A stretch of 64,000 bases of DNA, from positions 150,006 to 214,005 of the forward strand of contig JAYKAV010003352.1 of NCBI GenBank assembly GCA_035582835.1, written 5' to 3'. The stretch is from Phoebastria nigripes. Its lineage: Eukaryota > Chordata > Aves > Procellariiformes > Diomedeidae. The first letter of the stretch is position 1; each line of letters opens with the position of its first letter. Positions 1-14,096 of this stretch are shown here, piece after piece. The notes below the pieces were generated by a model. The model did not search any database, was not told the origin of the DNA, and saw only the letters and a list, made by a program, of their open reading frames with translations. The translations under genes were made by a program, and so were the position numbers.

Positions 1-3000
1 AAATCTATTCCAGCTGGATAGGAAGTGTTAAGGCAACATGGCTTGACAAATAGTATGTGTCTAAGAGGGAAGAGGAAAATGACTGAGGTTAATTTGTGTT
101 GGGGATTAACATTGGGGGAAAAATAAGTAATATCTGGACACATTTCAGCTGTCCCATCATACCCTTTTTGAACTGTTTTTTTAAAAAAAAAATCTCTAGC
201 CTGTGTTTAATTCTGTCTTGCTCTTCAGCCATGTTTCTCTGGTCAGAAGAACTCCATGTTCTGCCTCAAATCTGCTGTGTCTAAGCCCCTCATTCCTAAA
301 TCTCAGTTGTAAAACCGCATCCTTATCACTATTTCTAACTCACTCTCAGTCAAATCTTACCAGTGGTTCTAACTGGGACATTGTAATTTTAACTTATCCT
401 ACCCATGACAACATAGGCTTCTTGGAGCAGCAGTTACAAGCAAAGCTGTAGCAGATGTGGGAGGAACCCCTTGCCCAGAACCCAACTGAATCCATCTAGC
501 CTTAGCAAGAGGAAGGTCAGGTCCAGAAAAAGTATTTTTTGTTTTTGTTTTATTGGAATAAGGATGAAAGTCAAGGTCAGAGGTTTAAAGAGGGCTTCCC
601 TGCAGCAACCAGGGTTTTTTTTGAAGCTGAACATCTCAACCCATACATCAGCCAGTGGGTTGATTTTTGAATAGTTCTGAACATGCCCTGAAATTAGTGA
701 AGTCTGCAGCATTCAGCTATCAACTATAAATCTCCAGCTCAGGGCCCAACAAGCCAAGCATGCCAAAGGATCCTAATGAGGCAGAGAATCTGGGCTACCA
801 TTTTGATAGGCTCCAGGAAAGCAGGAAATATTCAGCCCAGACTTGCTAAACAGTAATCACTTCGCCAATGTTTCTGTTTATTTTTACTTTAACTGCTGAT
901 TGCACTTCTTAGCCACTTATTCCCACTTCTCCCCAAGTCCCTTGGCAATTACTGTCTTACAGATAGAGCCTGGTCACACTCACACTTGACTTGACAAAAT
1001 AAAGTGATGTGAAAACTGCTAATAGAGGAGGTTGCAAAACATTAAAAAAGTTCTTACCCCCCAAATTACCAATTAATGATATACAAGAGACAAATCCACA
1101 GCCTTATATTAGCATAATTCCATGGTATCTCTCTGGTTAGATAAACCAGTAAGATCGGAGTCAATGTTCCATACCCAGATGTTATGTTTCCATGATACTT
1201 CTTCATCAGTAGTGAATCCAATGCTTCTTGTGCCTATCCTGGCCATATGATGCAGCTGCTGTGCACTGGACCACCAAAATGATTTTGTCTAGAAAGAACC
1301 AAGGAAAGGTTTGTTTGCACCCCACAGGCTGATGCAGCAGCACAAGGAAGCAGAAAGAGCTGTGGCAGAGGGGTGGGACCAAAGAGGGGTCCTCGGGGAG
1401 CTTCTGACCCCACATCTGTGCTTTGCCATTGTGCCTGGCTCTTTCACACCCAGAATACATTAGCCAGTGCAATTAAAGATATAGGAAAGACACATTAACA
1501 ATTTTCTTATTGCAAACTTATCAGGTTTTTATTTATTACTTTTTACTCCCTGTGAAATGTGATTACTCATTGGCAAAAGTTTGAAGCTTGGAGACTTTTT
1601 ATAATGAGTAAGGAGGAGAAAAATCCCTTTGGTTTGTTATACAAGTTCATCCAAAAGGTGATCAACCACATAAACACATACACCCCCACCCCTTCCCATG
1701 CCCATGCGTTAGCTCACAGCTGTGTGGATATAGGCTTTGAGAGCTGAATAACCCATTAATCTCCATGTGGAAAAATCAATAAATTGAAAATAATTAGCTG
1801 GGTATGGGAAGAAGCAAAGAATCAGACAGCTGTTATTTAAAGCATGACTTAGGCATGTAGAAACAAGGTATAACAAGACATACAGGGAGCAGAGAAGGGA
1901 GGGGAGAAGGACAGGAGGACATGAAAGAAAGAATAGAGTGGTGAATCCAAAGGCACTGAAATGTATGATTATATATAACCCATTCTAAGTAACTACATAC
2001 AAGCAGTATTCTGCAGCAAGGACTGTGGAAGGATCAGAAGGGCTTTTGGAAAGTGCAGCTCACTGGGTGAAACTGCTCACTACCAAGGCTAGAAGGACTC
2101 CAGTAGTCACCAGCAATGGGAAAAGGGAACAAAATTCCAGCCACCGTCAACAGGCATTGTCAAGATTATATTTGTCTCCAAGTAGGCAGACAGCAGGGTC
2201 TGCAAAGAGAGTCAGAGAAACAGCAGCAGGATGGACACAAGAATGGGCCATAGTTACCCTGTACAGTCACAGCAATGGAGACACTGAATGGGTCAGGCAT
2301 AATATGGCCCTCTCCTCCCTCTGTTTCATGTCACATTGACTTGGTGACAACTGCTGAATAAAAACACTCCCCGAGAGAAACAAATTAAGTGAACGAGAAG
2401 AATGTGCCTCACCAGTGGGGAGACAAAAACAACTTAACAGCATGCTGAGACAGATCAGCAATGTACCAAACTGTTCGTAGCTCAGCTATGACAGATGGTC
2501 TTATGAAGGGATATTCCAGCTGAGCTCCTGAGTGCCTTATTTTTAGGCTGAGATTTAACACCCATGTCCCTGTCCAAACCAAGGATTCTAGGTTCAGTTT
2601 TGAGTTCTGAAGCACCAGAAATTCTGCAAATTATTTTGCATTTTGTTTATGGTGGAAGGTTCATAGGATCCATTATCACAAAAAAATATACAGGATGTGA
2701 ACTAGAAAACTACTAGACAAGTTACAGATCCTAGATGAAATCAACACAGAAAATTCCTTGTAGAGATAGAGACTGTTTACAGGGAGAGATTAAAGCACAA
2801 GCACTACATGCCATATCCAGGATTATTGTTCTGGGAAGGATGCATGTTAACTAGAATAAAACATTTCATTTGTTCAGAAGAAAAAGTATCTCCCCTTCCC
2901 TGCAAGTTGCTGATCAAAGCATGAAGCAGGTGCCCAAGTCTGCCAAGAGCCTGAAACAAGATCTTTGGGGCACATAAAGTACTTAATGTGCCTCATTAGC

Positions 3001-6000
3001 ATTTAATCCAGATTTAATTTCTCCAGGAAATCCTACCAAGACCTCTGCCAGTCCACCTGAGATGCTATAGTAGTGATGAAGCTCTGCCTCTCTCTGAGGA
3101 GACTCCTATAGTCACCCACTGCCATTTCTGTGTGTGGAGAGGCATAACATGTAAGGGGACTCCTCATTTCTATGCTTAACTGAATAGTAAATATGGTAAC
3201 TGGTGTAAAACTGTAGAGAATGAAGAAGCAGNATCTACTTACAAGGCTGCTCAAGACTCAGAGTACTTCTAGCTAGAGGCTGGATACAAATGGGCCCCAT
3301 AGCTTTCCCTCTTTGTAGCTTCAAGCACTGATTAGCAAGTGCTACCACATGCAGTCTTGTTACCCTGATTAGATTAAAGTCAGTAAAGGGCCCACTCAGC
3401 TCTGGGATGACTTTGGAGTTGTGCTTGAGGAGAAGCTCTAGAAGCAGTTATCCAAAAGCTAGCGACTCTAGCCCAAACAATGAAGGGAACCAAGTTTTCA
3501 TGTCCTGGTATTGACATCCCTGATCTGTAGAGGAGGCTGGACTTTAATGCAAATTTTCTTGTTAGGTGGGAGTTGCTTTATTCATCTGCATGCTCTGCTT
3601 TCTCAGGGTAACACTGCTTTTCTCTCTTAATCTCCCTTTCACTGACTGTTCAAAGCCTGAGTTTTGCTTCCACATCACTTCAAACCTCTGAAAAATCACA
3701 GTCTAGTTCTTGTAGACCTCTACAAGCATCATAACAGCTAGGACTGTAAGGCAATCACAGAGGAGCTTAATTCCTTCTACTCAATCTTATGAAAAGCTTT
3801 CTAAATACAGTTAGTATCTTCTTGTTACTCTACACTATCAACTTCTCTTTCAAGATTTAATGACATATCTATGCCATTTCTCCTGATTTACAGGAATATT
3901 CTTGGGACCTTACCAAAATGTGTTCACTACAGGGCAAAAGTCAGTTTTACAATTCTTCAAGTGCAAAATTCTTATCTTTAGATGTAGCCTAATGATTGGG
4001 GAGAGGCTGCAATGGCATAGTTCAGATACAATTTCAAATTCAGGGATGTTCGGATGTTTGTTTTCAACCATTGCAGCCACCCAGACAAGGAAAAGACTTA
4101 AATTCCACATTGTGGGTTAATGCTTATTCTGGGGCTGTTTGGGCTGTTTTAGACAGATAGTGAGAGGAAAGAGAGGTATTCCATCTTCTCCACTTTCTAA
4201 ACACAGTGTTTCCCAGGATTTTTCATTTTATTAGGTAGGATGACAATTTCTTCTGCCTTTCTTTTGATATCCAAAGCTAATATATTTGCCCTTCTTACTT
4301 AACCCAGAAGTCTGTATGCCTGCACTCCTGTTAAGGGAAGAGATAAAAAGTTGAACACTTCTACTCTGAAAAGGCTGCTTTTAATAGTTTGGATGGATCT
4401 ATTTGACTAACTACAGAGAACAGGACAAAAAAAATTGGGTTACAATAGGAAATAAAAGGACTTGTCAGGCAAGAAGAGGATAAAGAGGCCAGCTGAATTA
4501 TAAGGATGAAGGCTATGCTGGTTCTCGACTTGGACTCTGTGCTGTAGGAAATCAGTGAAAATGTGAAAAGAAATCCAACAGTGTCCAGAGAGTAAATAAA
4601 CCTGACTGTGACATGTGAACCTCATCAAATATAAAAAAGGACTAGGAAAGTGGGGGTTGCAATAAGGACTAGGATGACTCAGGCAAGTATAAGAACGTCA
4701 GCAAAGGCTGTATTATCAGGTTGAGGATGAATTCTGGCCAACTCCAGTCAGCTGAAAAATTGTCACTCAGCCCTCCTCCCCACCCGAAGAGATGCTGCTC
4801 TGGGGGCCAAAGCAAGTCTGGGGTTGGGAAGGCTCCAGTGTCTCTGCTTGGAGCAATAACTACATTCAGGATTATCCTTTTATTGTGTTTCTACTTCGCT
4901 GTCACTTCAAGTCACTTAGCAAAAATAAAATACAACTAAATTACATGAAAAAAAGCCTGGGTAGGAACAAACCACCAGACTTCTGCTTCTGAAAAGCAGC
5001 AAAATCCCCTGATACAGTTCTTTCTGGGTGACAAAGCCCAGGACGTGCTGAAAAGTGCTACTTGGGAGTGCAAGTCTGGACAGCTTTGCCAAGCCTGGGG
5101 AGCATCAACCGCTCTCCCCGAGCAAGCCAAAGCCCAGCAGTTTCTCAAACAGCAGCCGGTGTCAGGCTGTTACTGAACGTACCCTGCTCCTGCGCTCCAG
5201 CCCCTGGGCAGCAGCACGGCTGCATGTAGAGTCTTGTGGTGGAGGGAAGAGAGAGATGAGAGAGCTCCCAGACTGACAAGCAGGTTTTGCGGTTTTATTT
5301 AAGATGCTGAATCAGAGTTTCACCTGGAGGGGAGGCAGAAGGGGATGGATCATGGTTGGCAGGTGTCTGCAGGAATACTCCAATTCACCTATCTCTGAGG
5401 CTGGCAGACAGCGCTGCTTGGCTGGTGCTGTTGTTTCTGCTGCTCCAAAGGCGGTTAACGTCATTGTCAGATGTGAACGTGCTGGTTCTTGTCGTGTGGC
5501 CCTACCGACAAGAGAAAGCTCCTTTGAACAAATCTGCAGCAATTTGAAGGGATAATGAAATTCAGCATCCACCCAGGCTGCTAAGCACACTGAATTACGA
5601 AAGGTTCAGAGCTCAATTTTGTTCTGCCAGACTGTCCTCTCTGCCCCCAAGAGCAGCTTCTCACGCTGACTGCACTTATCCCACAGCGTGGGCCCTAGCA
5701 ATCACTTTGGAGGGTGAACAGTTGCTCTGTATAACCACAAATGGTACGAACACAAGCAGCAGGTCTTGATCATTGAACATGTGAGGGAAGACTATCACTC
5801 AAGCCTGCTACCAGCTCAGAAACAGCTCGGTCATAATCACAGAAAATACTAAACATCCAAAATGGGGATGGGCCAGGTTTTCATCAGGAGTGCATTAATA
5901 TTCTCCCCACTGCAGTGAGCACTGGTAAACTTCTCGACATTTGGCAGCGCTTCAATTATTGACTCCAGTGAGCTGTTCTGTAATTTTCTACCTTTGCCAG

Positions 6001-6850
6001 GGATCATTCTCGTCTGTCCGGTCTTGCTGCACCGATGGACGTACCTGTGCTTCCCGAGCTGCGCTGCTGTGCCAGGTCACTAGATGGTGTGCAACCGTGC
6101 TGGTGCAGAGGAAGTCAAACCAGGAACAGGCTGAGAAGTGGAAATGGAAATAAGATGTTTTAGCTCAAGTAGGAGAAGGTTATAGTAGTGGCAGTGCCTT
6201 CAGGTCAAGATTAGGTGCATGAGCAGAGCTGGTTGGGGAAAGCCTTCATAGCTCCCAGTGACCGTATTATGCCAATTTTAAACCAATGTTTTTGTGCCCT
6301 CACTTCCCCATGTATTAAAATTCACCAGGAAGATAAATAGTTACTCCATTGCCATCTGTTTTCATTCTACTAGATAATGTAATCAAGACTATTCTATACA
6401 CGAGAAGTATTGCTTAACTAAATATCATCCAAAACACGACCTACGGATATTTGAAAGTCACCAGTATTTGTTGACATTTGAGACTGAAGCAGCTGAATCA
6501 AGACAGGGCAGGTTACAATCCAGGCATTTCTCTGCCCCTTCACTATTGATGAAAACGTCCATAAAGTTTTTTTTTAAAAAAAAAAAAAGTGGTTGCTGAA
6601 ATAGAAGTTTCTTTTCTGGATTTTCTTTGAGAAACTGCAGTTCTTGGTTTAAGGATGATTTATTTTCCATGTTTGATTTCAGGAAACTAAAAAAGAAGAA
6701 AGGAAGAAAAGAAATGTTTGCGTGTGGGAGAAGACTTTTTTTTTTAATGTAATCTCTCCTCCCTTCAAAAAAAAAACCCATAAAAATATTGCTGCAAATA
6801 GTTTTTGCATTGGCTGAAATTTTCATTAGAAACTAACAAGCACATAAATG
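1..6850. other. gene-free stretch
   Basis: I see no gene, RNA gene or clear mobile element here. Open frames are short (mostly under 125 codons), overlap on both strands and show no recognisable domain. There are short A or T runs near 181-191 and 6570-6588, and one N at 3232. The composition is ordinary for an intron or intergenic DNA. Confidence 0.6.
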
Positions 6851-6859
6851 AACACACTA

Positions 6860-6963
6860 TCAATCAAGTTCAGTGACTTGCCCAAAGCCACAAGGACAAA
6901 ACAACAAAGCGAAGCACCGAGTACTTAGATCCAAGCCCCACACTCTGCTCCGGCCACTGGGCC
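6860..6963 (-). repeat. ancient MIR-like SINE fragment, antisense
   Basis: The plus strand reads as the reverse complement of a MIR-type SINE. The landmark is the block around 6877-6893, which reads like the usual antisense 'agtgacttgcccaa(g)gtcacac' core. It is followed by the segment matching 'gattcgaacccaggtct' in degraded form (about 6923-6940) and a 'ccactgggcc' end near 6954-6963. MIR-like elements are shared across amniotes and are long dead. The assignment rests on remembered consensus and is approximate at the edges. It lies about 330 bp from a similar element in the opposite orientation. Confidence 0.6.
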
Positions 6964-7293
6964 TTGCAGATTGCAATTAGCAACAAGAAGACGAGATCCA
7001 CCAGAGATAAGTGGGCCCAGCTCAGTCTCTGACTCTGCTAAGTTTGCCTCAAAGTGGTTATGTGGGTGGTGCAGAATTTGTCAAACAAGATGTTCACAAA
7101 GATCTCCCTAAGTGCAGCCGAGAAAAAAATGAAGACAACCCTACCATAAAGTGACACATAATTCAGCTGAAGTGAAACATACTGATGCAACAGCAGAGAA
7201 TAACTTATTCCCCTTAGGCAAAACTCATCTAAAAAGCTAATAATGAAAACTGGAGGACTCCAAACCATTATTTTTGCTTTCCAGGCCAGCAGC

Positions 7294-7425
7294 AGGGATA
7301 GCTTATGTGGTTAGCAGCTGACTCCTGAGTTTTATTCTTGTTTCCACCACTAACTCACTGTATGATCTTGCAGCGTCACTGTTCTGGGCCTCAATTTACT
7401 TATCGGTGCAATGTGGATAGAGGTT
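7294..7425 (+). repeat. ancient MIR-like SINE, sense
   Basis: This is one of the clearest old SINE copies in the window. In order it shows the tRNA-like 5' part ('ggttagcagctgactcctgag'-type), the 'tgtatgatcttgcag' region corresponding to 'tgtgaccttgggcaa' (about 7360-7374), 'gggcctcaatttact' corresponding to 'gtgcctcagttt' (about 7386-7400), and 'ggtgcaatgtggata' corresponding to 'tgtaaaatggggata' (about 7405-7419). It is diverged throughout and has no coding role. The orientation is opposite to the copy at 6860-6963. Confidence 0.7.
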
Positions 7426-7569
7426 GATTACAGAATATTTAACTGATATGTGCAAAATATTCTGAATGAATACAGATGGGGCTGGATGTTGAGGCAGATG
7501 CTGCTTTCTCTCTGTGGTTTAGAAGAGGGTAAAAGAGGGAAACATCCAACATGTCCATATTTAGACTGG

Positions 7570-7605
7570 CAGGAAAGGAAAGAAAGAAAAGGAAGGAAAG
7601 AGGAG
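7570..7605 (+). repeat. purine-rich GGAAA-type microsatellite
   Basis: An imperfect run of aggaaa and gaaag units, low complexity. No other signal is seen. Confidence 0.7.
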
Positions 7606-10254
7606 TGATTTATGCTGCCATTCCTATTCTAGATGCCGTGAGAGCTATCAGGACCACGTCGCCGGCTGGGCAGGAGCCAGCTTTCCTCATGCCTGGTGGC
7701 TGCAGCTCCTGAAGGACGGCTTTCAGCAACACAAAGGGTTGTACCAGCACCTGTCAAGGAACCCGGTAGACCTTGGGTGGAGGCTGTTTGAACTCGCACT
7801 GCTGCCAAAAAATGGCACTAAAACTACAAACATAGCATCATTACATTCTCTGGCCAGGCCTCTATGGATGTAAATCACTCAGTCCTGGGAAGTCAGGGCA
7901 ATTTGTACCTGGTGAGAGTGCATCCCTGGATCACACATAAACTACCCTTCAAGGTAGTCCCTCAAGGACTGCATCTTGGCCTCTGTTTGTTCTCAGCTGA
8001 TGGCTTCCGGTTCAAATTTGCTTACCTAATCAGTAAAAACTTAAGAGCTCCCTCCATTCATTATAGGGGAATTGAACTGAACCCATGCTTCTGCATCTGT
8101 TGTCCAGACAGATTCTTGAAATCATCAGCTATCACATATGTTTCAAGCTTCTGCAAGAAATAAGAGAGAATACACCTGCAGATATATGGGATGCAGAGCT
8201 CAAATTTGCTGGTGTCAGTGATTATGACTCAGAAATCATGGGAAAGAGGTCAATGCCTTAACAATGGCCCATTTTTACATGCACACTGGTCTGTAGTTTG
8301 GGAATGGAATACAAATGCAACTCTTTCTTGGAAGGTCATTGAATCGAGCTGAACTGACCCAACCAGTTACTATTGGCTTGTAGAAACACCATGGACAGCA
8401 ATATTTACGATGATTACCCTGACAGGCTGAGTAATTGCTTTGCAGCTAAAATGCTAAAAGCAATGGAGCTGGATTTTCAAAAGAAGTATTTCATCAGAGC
8501 TTCCTAAAGAAAATAATTGTGGGAAGTAACTGGAAAATGGAGCTGGTGGCTGGATTTGTGTTAATATATATATGTGTATATATATGTACACAGATATTTC
8601 TGTATACATGTATAAAGCAGTGTAGATCAGGAAAGGGAAGAAAGCAATCTCTTTAGACTGAAGGATTCCACAAATCTTCCTGAATGTGTCTATTGCTACT
8701 AATGTCACTAGGACCATTATTTCATTGGTAGTACTCATATACATAAACATATTTTCAGGGATCTGAAAAGTAAAAATCAGAAGAGTTATACATGGTATAG
8801 AGTACTCAGTGTAGTCTATAGCGTGAACCTACAGCTTTGAATATTTACTTTTAGAGTTACATGAATAGTGAAAATGAAGCAATTTGTTTCCTCAAATGTT
8901 TGGGTCTAAAGTAAGGATCCGTACTTTTCAATCAGTTGCTGTATTGGGTATGCCACACACAATATTGCTAGACTTTTTATCCTGAAAGAATTCTCACATC
9001 CAGTCTACCTCTACCAGTTACTAAAAGTTTGCATTGTGGAATTAAGCAGGTGAACTACTGCAGCAGCTCACGTCATTATTTTCTAAACACCTCTGGTGTG
9101 AGGACAAGACTTTGAAAGGACCATTTTTACACACTCGTGCTGTATATGAATCCCTACTTAAAAGTTACCAGGTTATCTTTGCTTCAGCTACTAAGTGAGA
9201 TTCAGATCTGCTTGGTTTTCAAATGAGCTGAGACATTTAAAAAATAGAGAATGTGGGGCATGTGTTGATTTGAAACCGGTTCATGAAGTTGAATTCTTTG
9301 GTTAATGGATCTTCGAGATATTTAGATGTTGAAGTTTCTAAATTGGCATGATCAGACAGACACCACAACTGCATGTGCAACAGTAGAAAATGTACATGTA
9401 AGCACTAAGATGTAGAAACTACTTTTATGGCAGGTTCGTGGTCAATGCACATACGTGTTGACATGAACGCTTTCATGAAAATGTGATCCTCAAGGCCCAG
9501 CCAGTTTGAATAATCAATAGCCATCTTCATACTCAGGTACCTCTTTAACGCAATGCCTAGGAATTTACCACAAGCTCTTATTAATGCAAACCCATAGCTA
9601 AATCCTGTCTGATCATACTACACTGGAAACGGCCCTCCAAGGAGCACTTCTTTTTCATAAAGGGATTTCCTTCGGTGCTGGTTCATAGACCACTCTTTGC
9701 TGTGCTTTAGAGTCACCATAGACTCCCTTCTCAGCTGCTACAGCAGCATATATATAATCACTGCACAGGAAATAAACCATTGTCTAAGTTTCGGGAGAAG
9801 CACTACTTTTGTGTATTCATGAATACCGCAAAACCACTAGGTAGTCAAGTTAAACATAGATACTCTGGACACACAAATATGACCTGGATTATATGTGGTT
9901 TTGGGGTTATTTTGGCAGGTTTTGGATTTGAGAGTAACCTAGGCTACTAAAGTCTGCTGTGCCAAACTCTGCTCTTGTCCCTGGCTTTGAATGTCATGCC
10001 CAGCTTCCTGGGCACTTAAAGGACAGAGAGGAGAAACATTTGTCCCGTAGATTTGGCAGGAACCTGTTTTATCAAAGCTAACAGAGGTGGGGGAGAAGGT
10101 AGAGCTCTCCAAATTTGGGTCTGGAGGGACCTGGCAAATGTGCTGTACTCTTAGAGATGCAAATATAAAAACTGGGTGGTGAGTAAATGGGACAAGAGCT
10201 CAGGATGACTTCATCCTTTTTTCCCATTATTACCAGGTATTCTGTAATAGCACT
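7606..10254. other. gene-free stretch
   Basis: No gene is seen. Apart from an alternating TA/TG tract at 8561-8614 the sequence is unremarkable. The open frames (at most about 100 codons) show no domain. Confidence 0.55.
8561..8614. repeat. TA/TG dinucleotide-rich tract
   Basis: Alternating pyrimidine-purine sequence (ta, tg and ac steps) over about 50 bases; a degraded microsatellite. Confidence 0.7.
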
Positions 10255-10450
10255 TGCAGGCTATAACCAAGACTGGGACCTGCTGTGCTAGCACTTGTAT
10301 GGACAAGCAAATAGACACTGTTCTTGCCCCGAAAGGTTTAGACTGAGATCTTGAAAGCAAGATGATTTCGGCCTTAAGGATTGTATGACAGACAAAGAGC
10401 AGCAAAAGAGGGAAGTGAAGTGACTTGCTCAATAGCAGGAATACTTTGGA
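10255..10450 (-). repeat. ancient L3/MIR-like element, antisense
   Basis: Two landmarks occur in the expected order. At about 10270-10345 the sequence follows the antisense 3' tail common to old amniote elements, a degraded form of 'gtgctaggtgctgtac' followed by 'gtccctgccccaaagagcttacaatc' (here near 10319-10350). At about 10416-10437 comes 'gaagtgacttgctcaatag', matching the antisense 'aagtgacttgcccaaggtc' core. Together they suggest one near-full-length but eroded SINE or LINE tail on the minus strand. Boundaries are approximate. Confidence 0.6.
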
Positions 10451-13400
10451 AGTCTTCTGCTGCCTGTTCTGCCAGTTTAGACACTCATGGGCTGTCCCAG
10501 ATAAACACCACCGCAAAGTGGAAGTCACTTAGTGGAATTAGAATCAGAAGCTGCTGTGTTGACTTGTAGCCCACAGAGTTCCTAGATATCAGCTACAGTT
10601 CTTTATCATTCAAAATTTTAGCTCTTTGGGGATTGATTTTACTTTGTATCTCTCTGGTTTCCCACCACACCCCTTGTGAAGAAATCAGACATTTGGAAAA
10701 TTGTAATCTAAGTAGCAATAGGTGCTCCATATCCTGCAAGTGATTTTTGATGTATCTGCGTATTTTTCAGTTTCTCTCTCTGTCTCTATCATGATATCTG
10801 GGAGCATTTGCAAATCAGTTAAAAAAATCGTACCATATCAGATATGAATAACTACATTCCTTCTCACCCATCCCCATTCATGCTCCAGGCTTCCACTTTC
10901 NTAGGCAGATTTCTCAGGAGGAATCTGAGTGAATAGCTAGCCTTGCTGGATGCTTTGAAGGGCAATACAGGTTAACTTTGCCAAACCATTAGGGAAAGCA
11001 AGGTGTTGCTTAAGCTGAAGGTCCTGATTAGGAAATGCCTTCATCCACAAAGGTATATGTCAACCCCACCCGCACACACAGAAAGTTCAGACCACTTAGA
11101 TGCAAGATTGCAGTTGATCTCAACATCTGTAGAGATGAAAGGAGCTGCAGCATCCAAACCATGCTGGGCTTCATTTAGAGAGATCCAAACTGGGAATTTG
11201 GATTCCATTGCAACTGGAAACAAACTGGTAACCAGTTCAGCCTGCCAAGCAATGCAGCAATTAATGAATGCTCCCATAACCTCCCTGCTAGGTTATTCCA
11301 GCAGCACAGTTTGCTCTATGTTTAGTTTGCTAGGGTTTCTTTCTGGAAACTTAAACAACACCAGCTTAATGCAGCCCCAATCCAGAGACCTGGGGAAAGT
11401 AAATTACACCACTGAGCTTCCAGTAACAGGTAATACTTCCTGAGCTGCAAACACCAACTTAATGTGTTTCAACCAGAAAAAAACTTCAGGTGCTGTAGAG
11501 TGGAGGGAGACACAGAAGAAGCCTTGGAAAGCCATCCATTAATACATGGCCATTTTCTGTTACGTAGGACATCCCTTCTCTCCTTGCCTTGGCAAGAAAT
11601 TGAAACCCAAATGTCTCCTGGTGGATAGAAGGGACATCCCCAGAGTTACTCAGATGAAAGCTGAGACAGAAATGGGACTTGGCCCTTTCTGCTCTTGCCT
11701 ACTGGATCCTGGCAGAGCACCTGCTCTGTCAGGGAGCTCTTCTTTGCCTGGAGCTCCCAGGCTGAGCTGGGAGTCACTCTTCTCTGCCATCACCACCACC
11801 AGGCTTCCTACATGTCATTTATGCATCCAGAGCAAGTGGGATTCTCAACTTCCCATTGACTGAACTCCCAAATGGTCTACAGTGATTATTTCACTTAAAG
11901 TACACTGAGGTTAAACTCCATCTTATAACATTCTTTGTCCTTTTAATGCTCAGTCCACTTCTTGAATGACCACACTGTCTGGCCACCATGACATAATCTC
12001 TAGACTTTTCATGCCTTGACATCCCTTGACATTCCCTATAACATGACTCACATATATGCATCTTACTTACAGACTGTAGGACACTGTGTTCTCTCTAATC
12101 CTGAAATTCTTGACTCAGTACATTCTGAAGTTAGCAGCTAATTCTGGTTCACATTTCTGAGGGACATTGAGAAATGAAGAGCCAAAATACTGAGCACCTC
12201 ACTGCAGCGGACCAAGGGGGTTCCCCAGACTGTAAATTTCTTAACAGAAAAATGTCTGTTGTTCTGGGCAGGCCATCAGGAAAGGAAAAGAAAAAACACC
12301 TCCTCCTCTTCTCGTCCCACTCACTTCTGTGAAGGGATTTGGTCTGTATTATTTGAGGTCCTGAAGGATTTAGAAACCTTTTTCTTTATTATAGTTTTGG
12401 ACTGAGCATTTCCCTTGATTCCTCTCTATTTGTTTCAACAGAATTCTTCCTGTTCACATAAATTAAGGATCTGGCCCCTGGTTTCCAACCCAACCAAGGA
12501 GGACTCAAGTACAATGAGACAGATTGTCCTCACAGGATTTCTAGCTGCGTAGAGAATCCAAAGTGCCAGAAATCTTGTGGGAAGGACTGTTTTCAGGGAA
12601 ATTCCACCCCATAGTTTCCATACATGTCATATAAGTAATGTCACCCCAGACTATAAACCTTCTGAAATCAGCCTGCTGCATTCAACACTTCTGGCTATAT
12701 AATAATATTATATCATTATATATTTTTTTATATATATACTTTTTTTTTCCCTTCTGCTTTAAACTACCTCACTTTAAATTGTGACACCAGCATTTCTCAT
12801 TCTCTCTGGAAGTGTGGAAGGACAGGATTCATCTGGAGGGTGCCATCCTTAGCTGTGAAAAAACAGTGCCACTGAAACCAGCTGTAGTTGTGGCATGTGG
12901 TGTAGGTATAGCCAAATGACCTGTTAGGTGCTTAGAGGGCATCCTTTGGAGCTAAAGCTCTGACACATTAACTGATGCAGAGGAGCAGGAAGCTGAAGAC
13001 TGAGATTCATTTCTGGATCCGTCCCTGCTGCAAACTCTGAGCAGTCGGTGGTAATTTTGATCAGATTAATTCCTCCTATCAGGAAGAAAGGCAACGTATG
13101 CCGGTACTTTAATTTCACTTCAATTTGCTTTAGCAGAGATTTATAATTATTATAAGGAATGATTTTTTAATGTAATTCTGTGTTGTCAGAGTAGGTTAGC
13201 TTTATGACCTGCTTTAAAAAATAAATGCGGCTTTAATTAAAACAAAACCAAAGAGAGAAGTACAGTCTTGTACCAACATGTTGCTGTCAGCACCCTGCTA
13301 ACTGTCTGAATTGAACTGTAAGCCTCCGCTCAAAGATACCGGTGCCAAAAACAAAGCTCATGGCACATTTAAAGGTACCGCTGGCTTATTTTTAATTTGT

Positions 13401-14059
13401 ATCTCAACTTAGTATTGCTGGGGGTTTTCTAATAACAATTATGATGACTGTCAAGAATCATAATAATGATTCCATAACTAATGAATAGCAACCTTTAGTG
13501 GGCTGTCAACTTTTACAGAAGCATAGCTGGTTGCATTAATAAACCCAACTCTCTTTTTGCTTAGCAGCAGTGCATTTCCATTACCTGAAATGGAGTCACT
13601 TTTGGTTTAACCTAGTACGAGATCAGAATCAGACTCATTAAATTTAGCCTTCAAGCTGCCATCTTTCATGAGGTAAGATGATTTTGCTTCTACATAATGG
13701 ATGTCACAGAACTCATCTTCAGTACATGCTCACACTACTTGTAATTTTCTGTATTTGCATTACCTGACATGTGAGACAATATTAATGCTATATCACACTG
13801 AAGTCTCTCTGACATCAGCAAATAGAGCCACCACACAAACCAGGGACTTTCTAGCATACATGCACCACACATAGCCCCATTTTTGCCCTTGTGTCTCCTT
13901 CACAAGGTCAGTGATATTAAGCTGACATATTAAACCATTTTAGTATCACTTTATCTGAATTCTTCACATCTTAGTGTTCATCATACATCAAGATTTGAAG
14001 AGCTGTTGTATGGCTGATGCCACATGGCTTGGTTAGGTCGGCATGTAATATTCTGGGAG
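10451..14059. other. gene-free stretch with AT-rich segments
   Basis: No gene is seen. There is a short 10-bp tandem duplication of 'ccttgacatt'-like units at about 12014-12036. An AT-rich tract at 12697-12745 contains tatata runs. From about 13130 to 13260 the sequence is AT-rich with several TTAAT/ATTAA cores, which could be a conserved non-coding element but cannot be shown from one sequence. A perfect octamer motif (ATTTGCAT) sits at 13753-13760. N bases are at 10901 and, just beyond this stretch, 14171. Confidence 0.5.
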
Positions 14060-14096
14060 GTAAAATCTGACTCCCTAGAAGTCAATGGAGATTTTG
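14060..14096 (+). repeat. short ancient amniote repeat remnant
   Basis: The segment around 'gaagtcaatggaga' with the preceding 'atctgactccct' matches the 'cattgaagtcaatggga' core that recurs in old amniote interspersed repeats. It is short and diverged. Confidence 0.4.
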
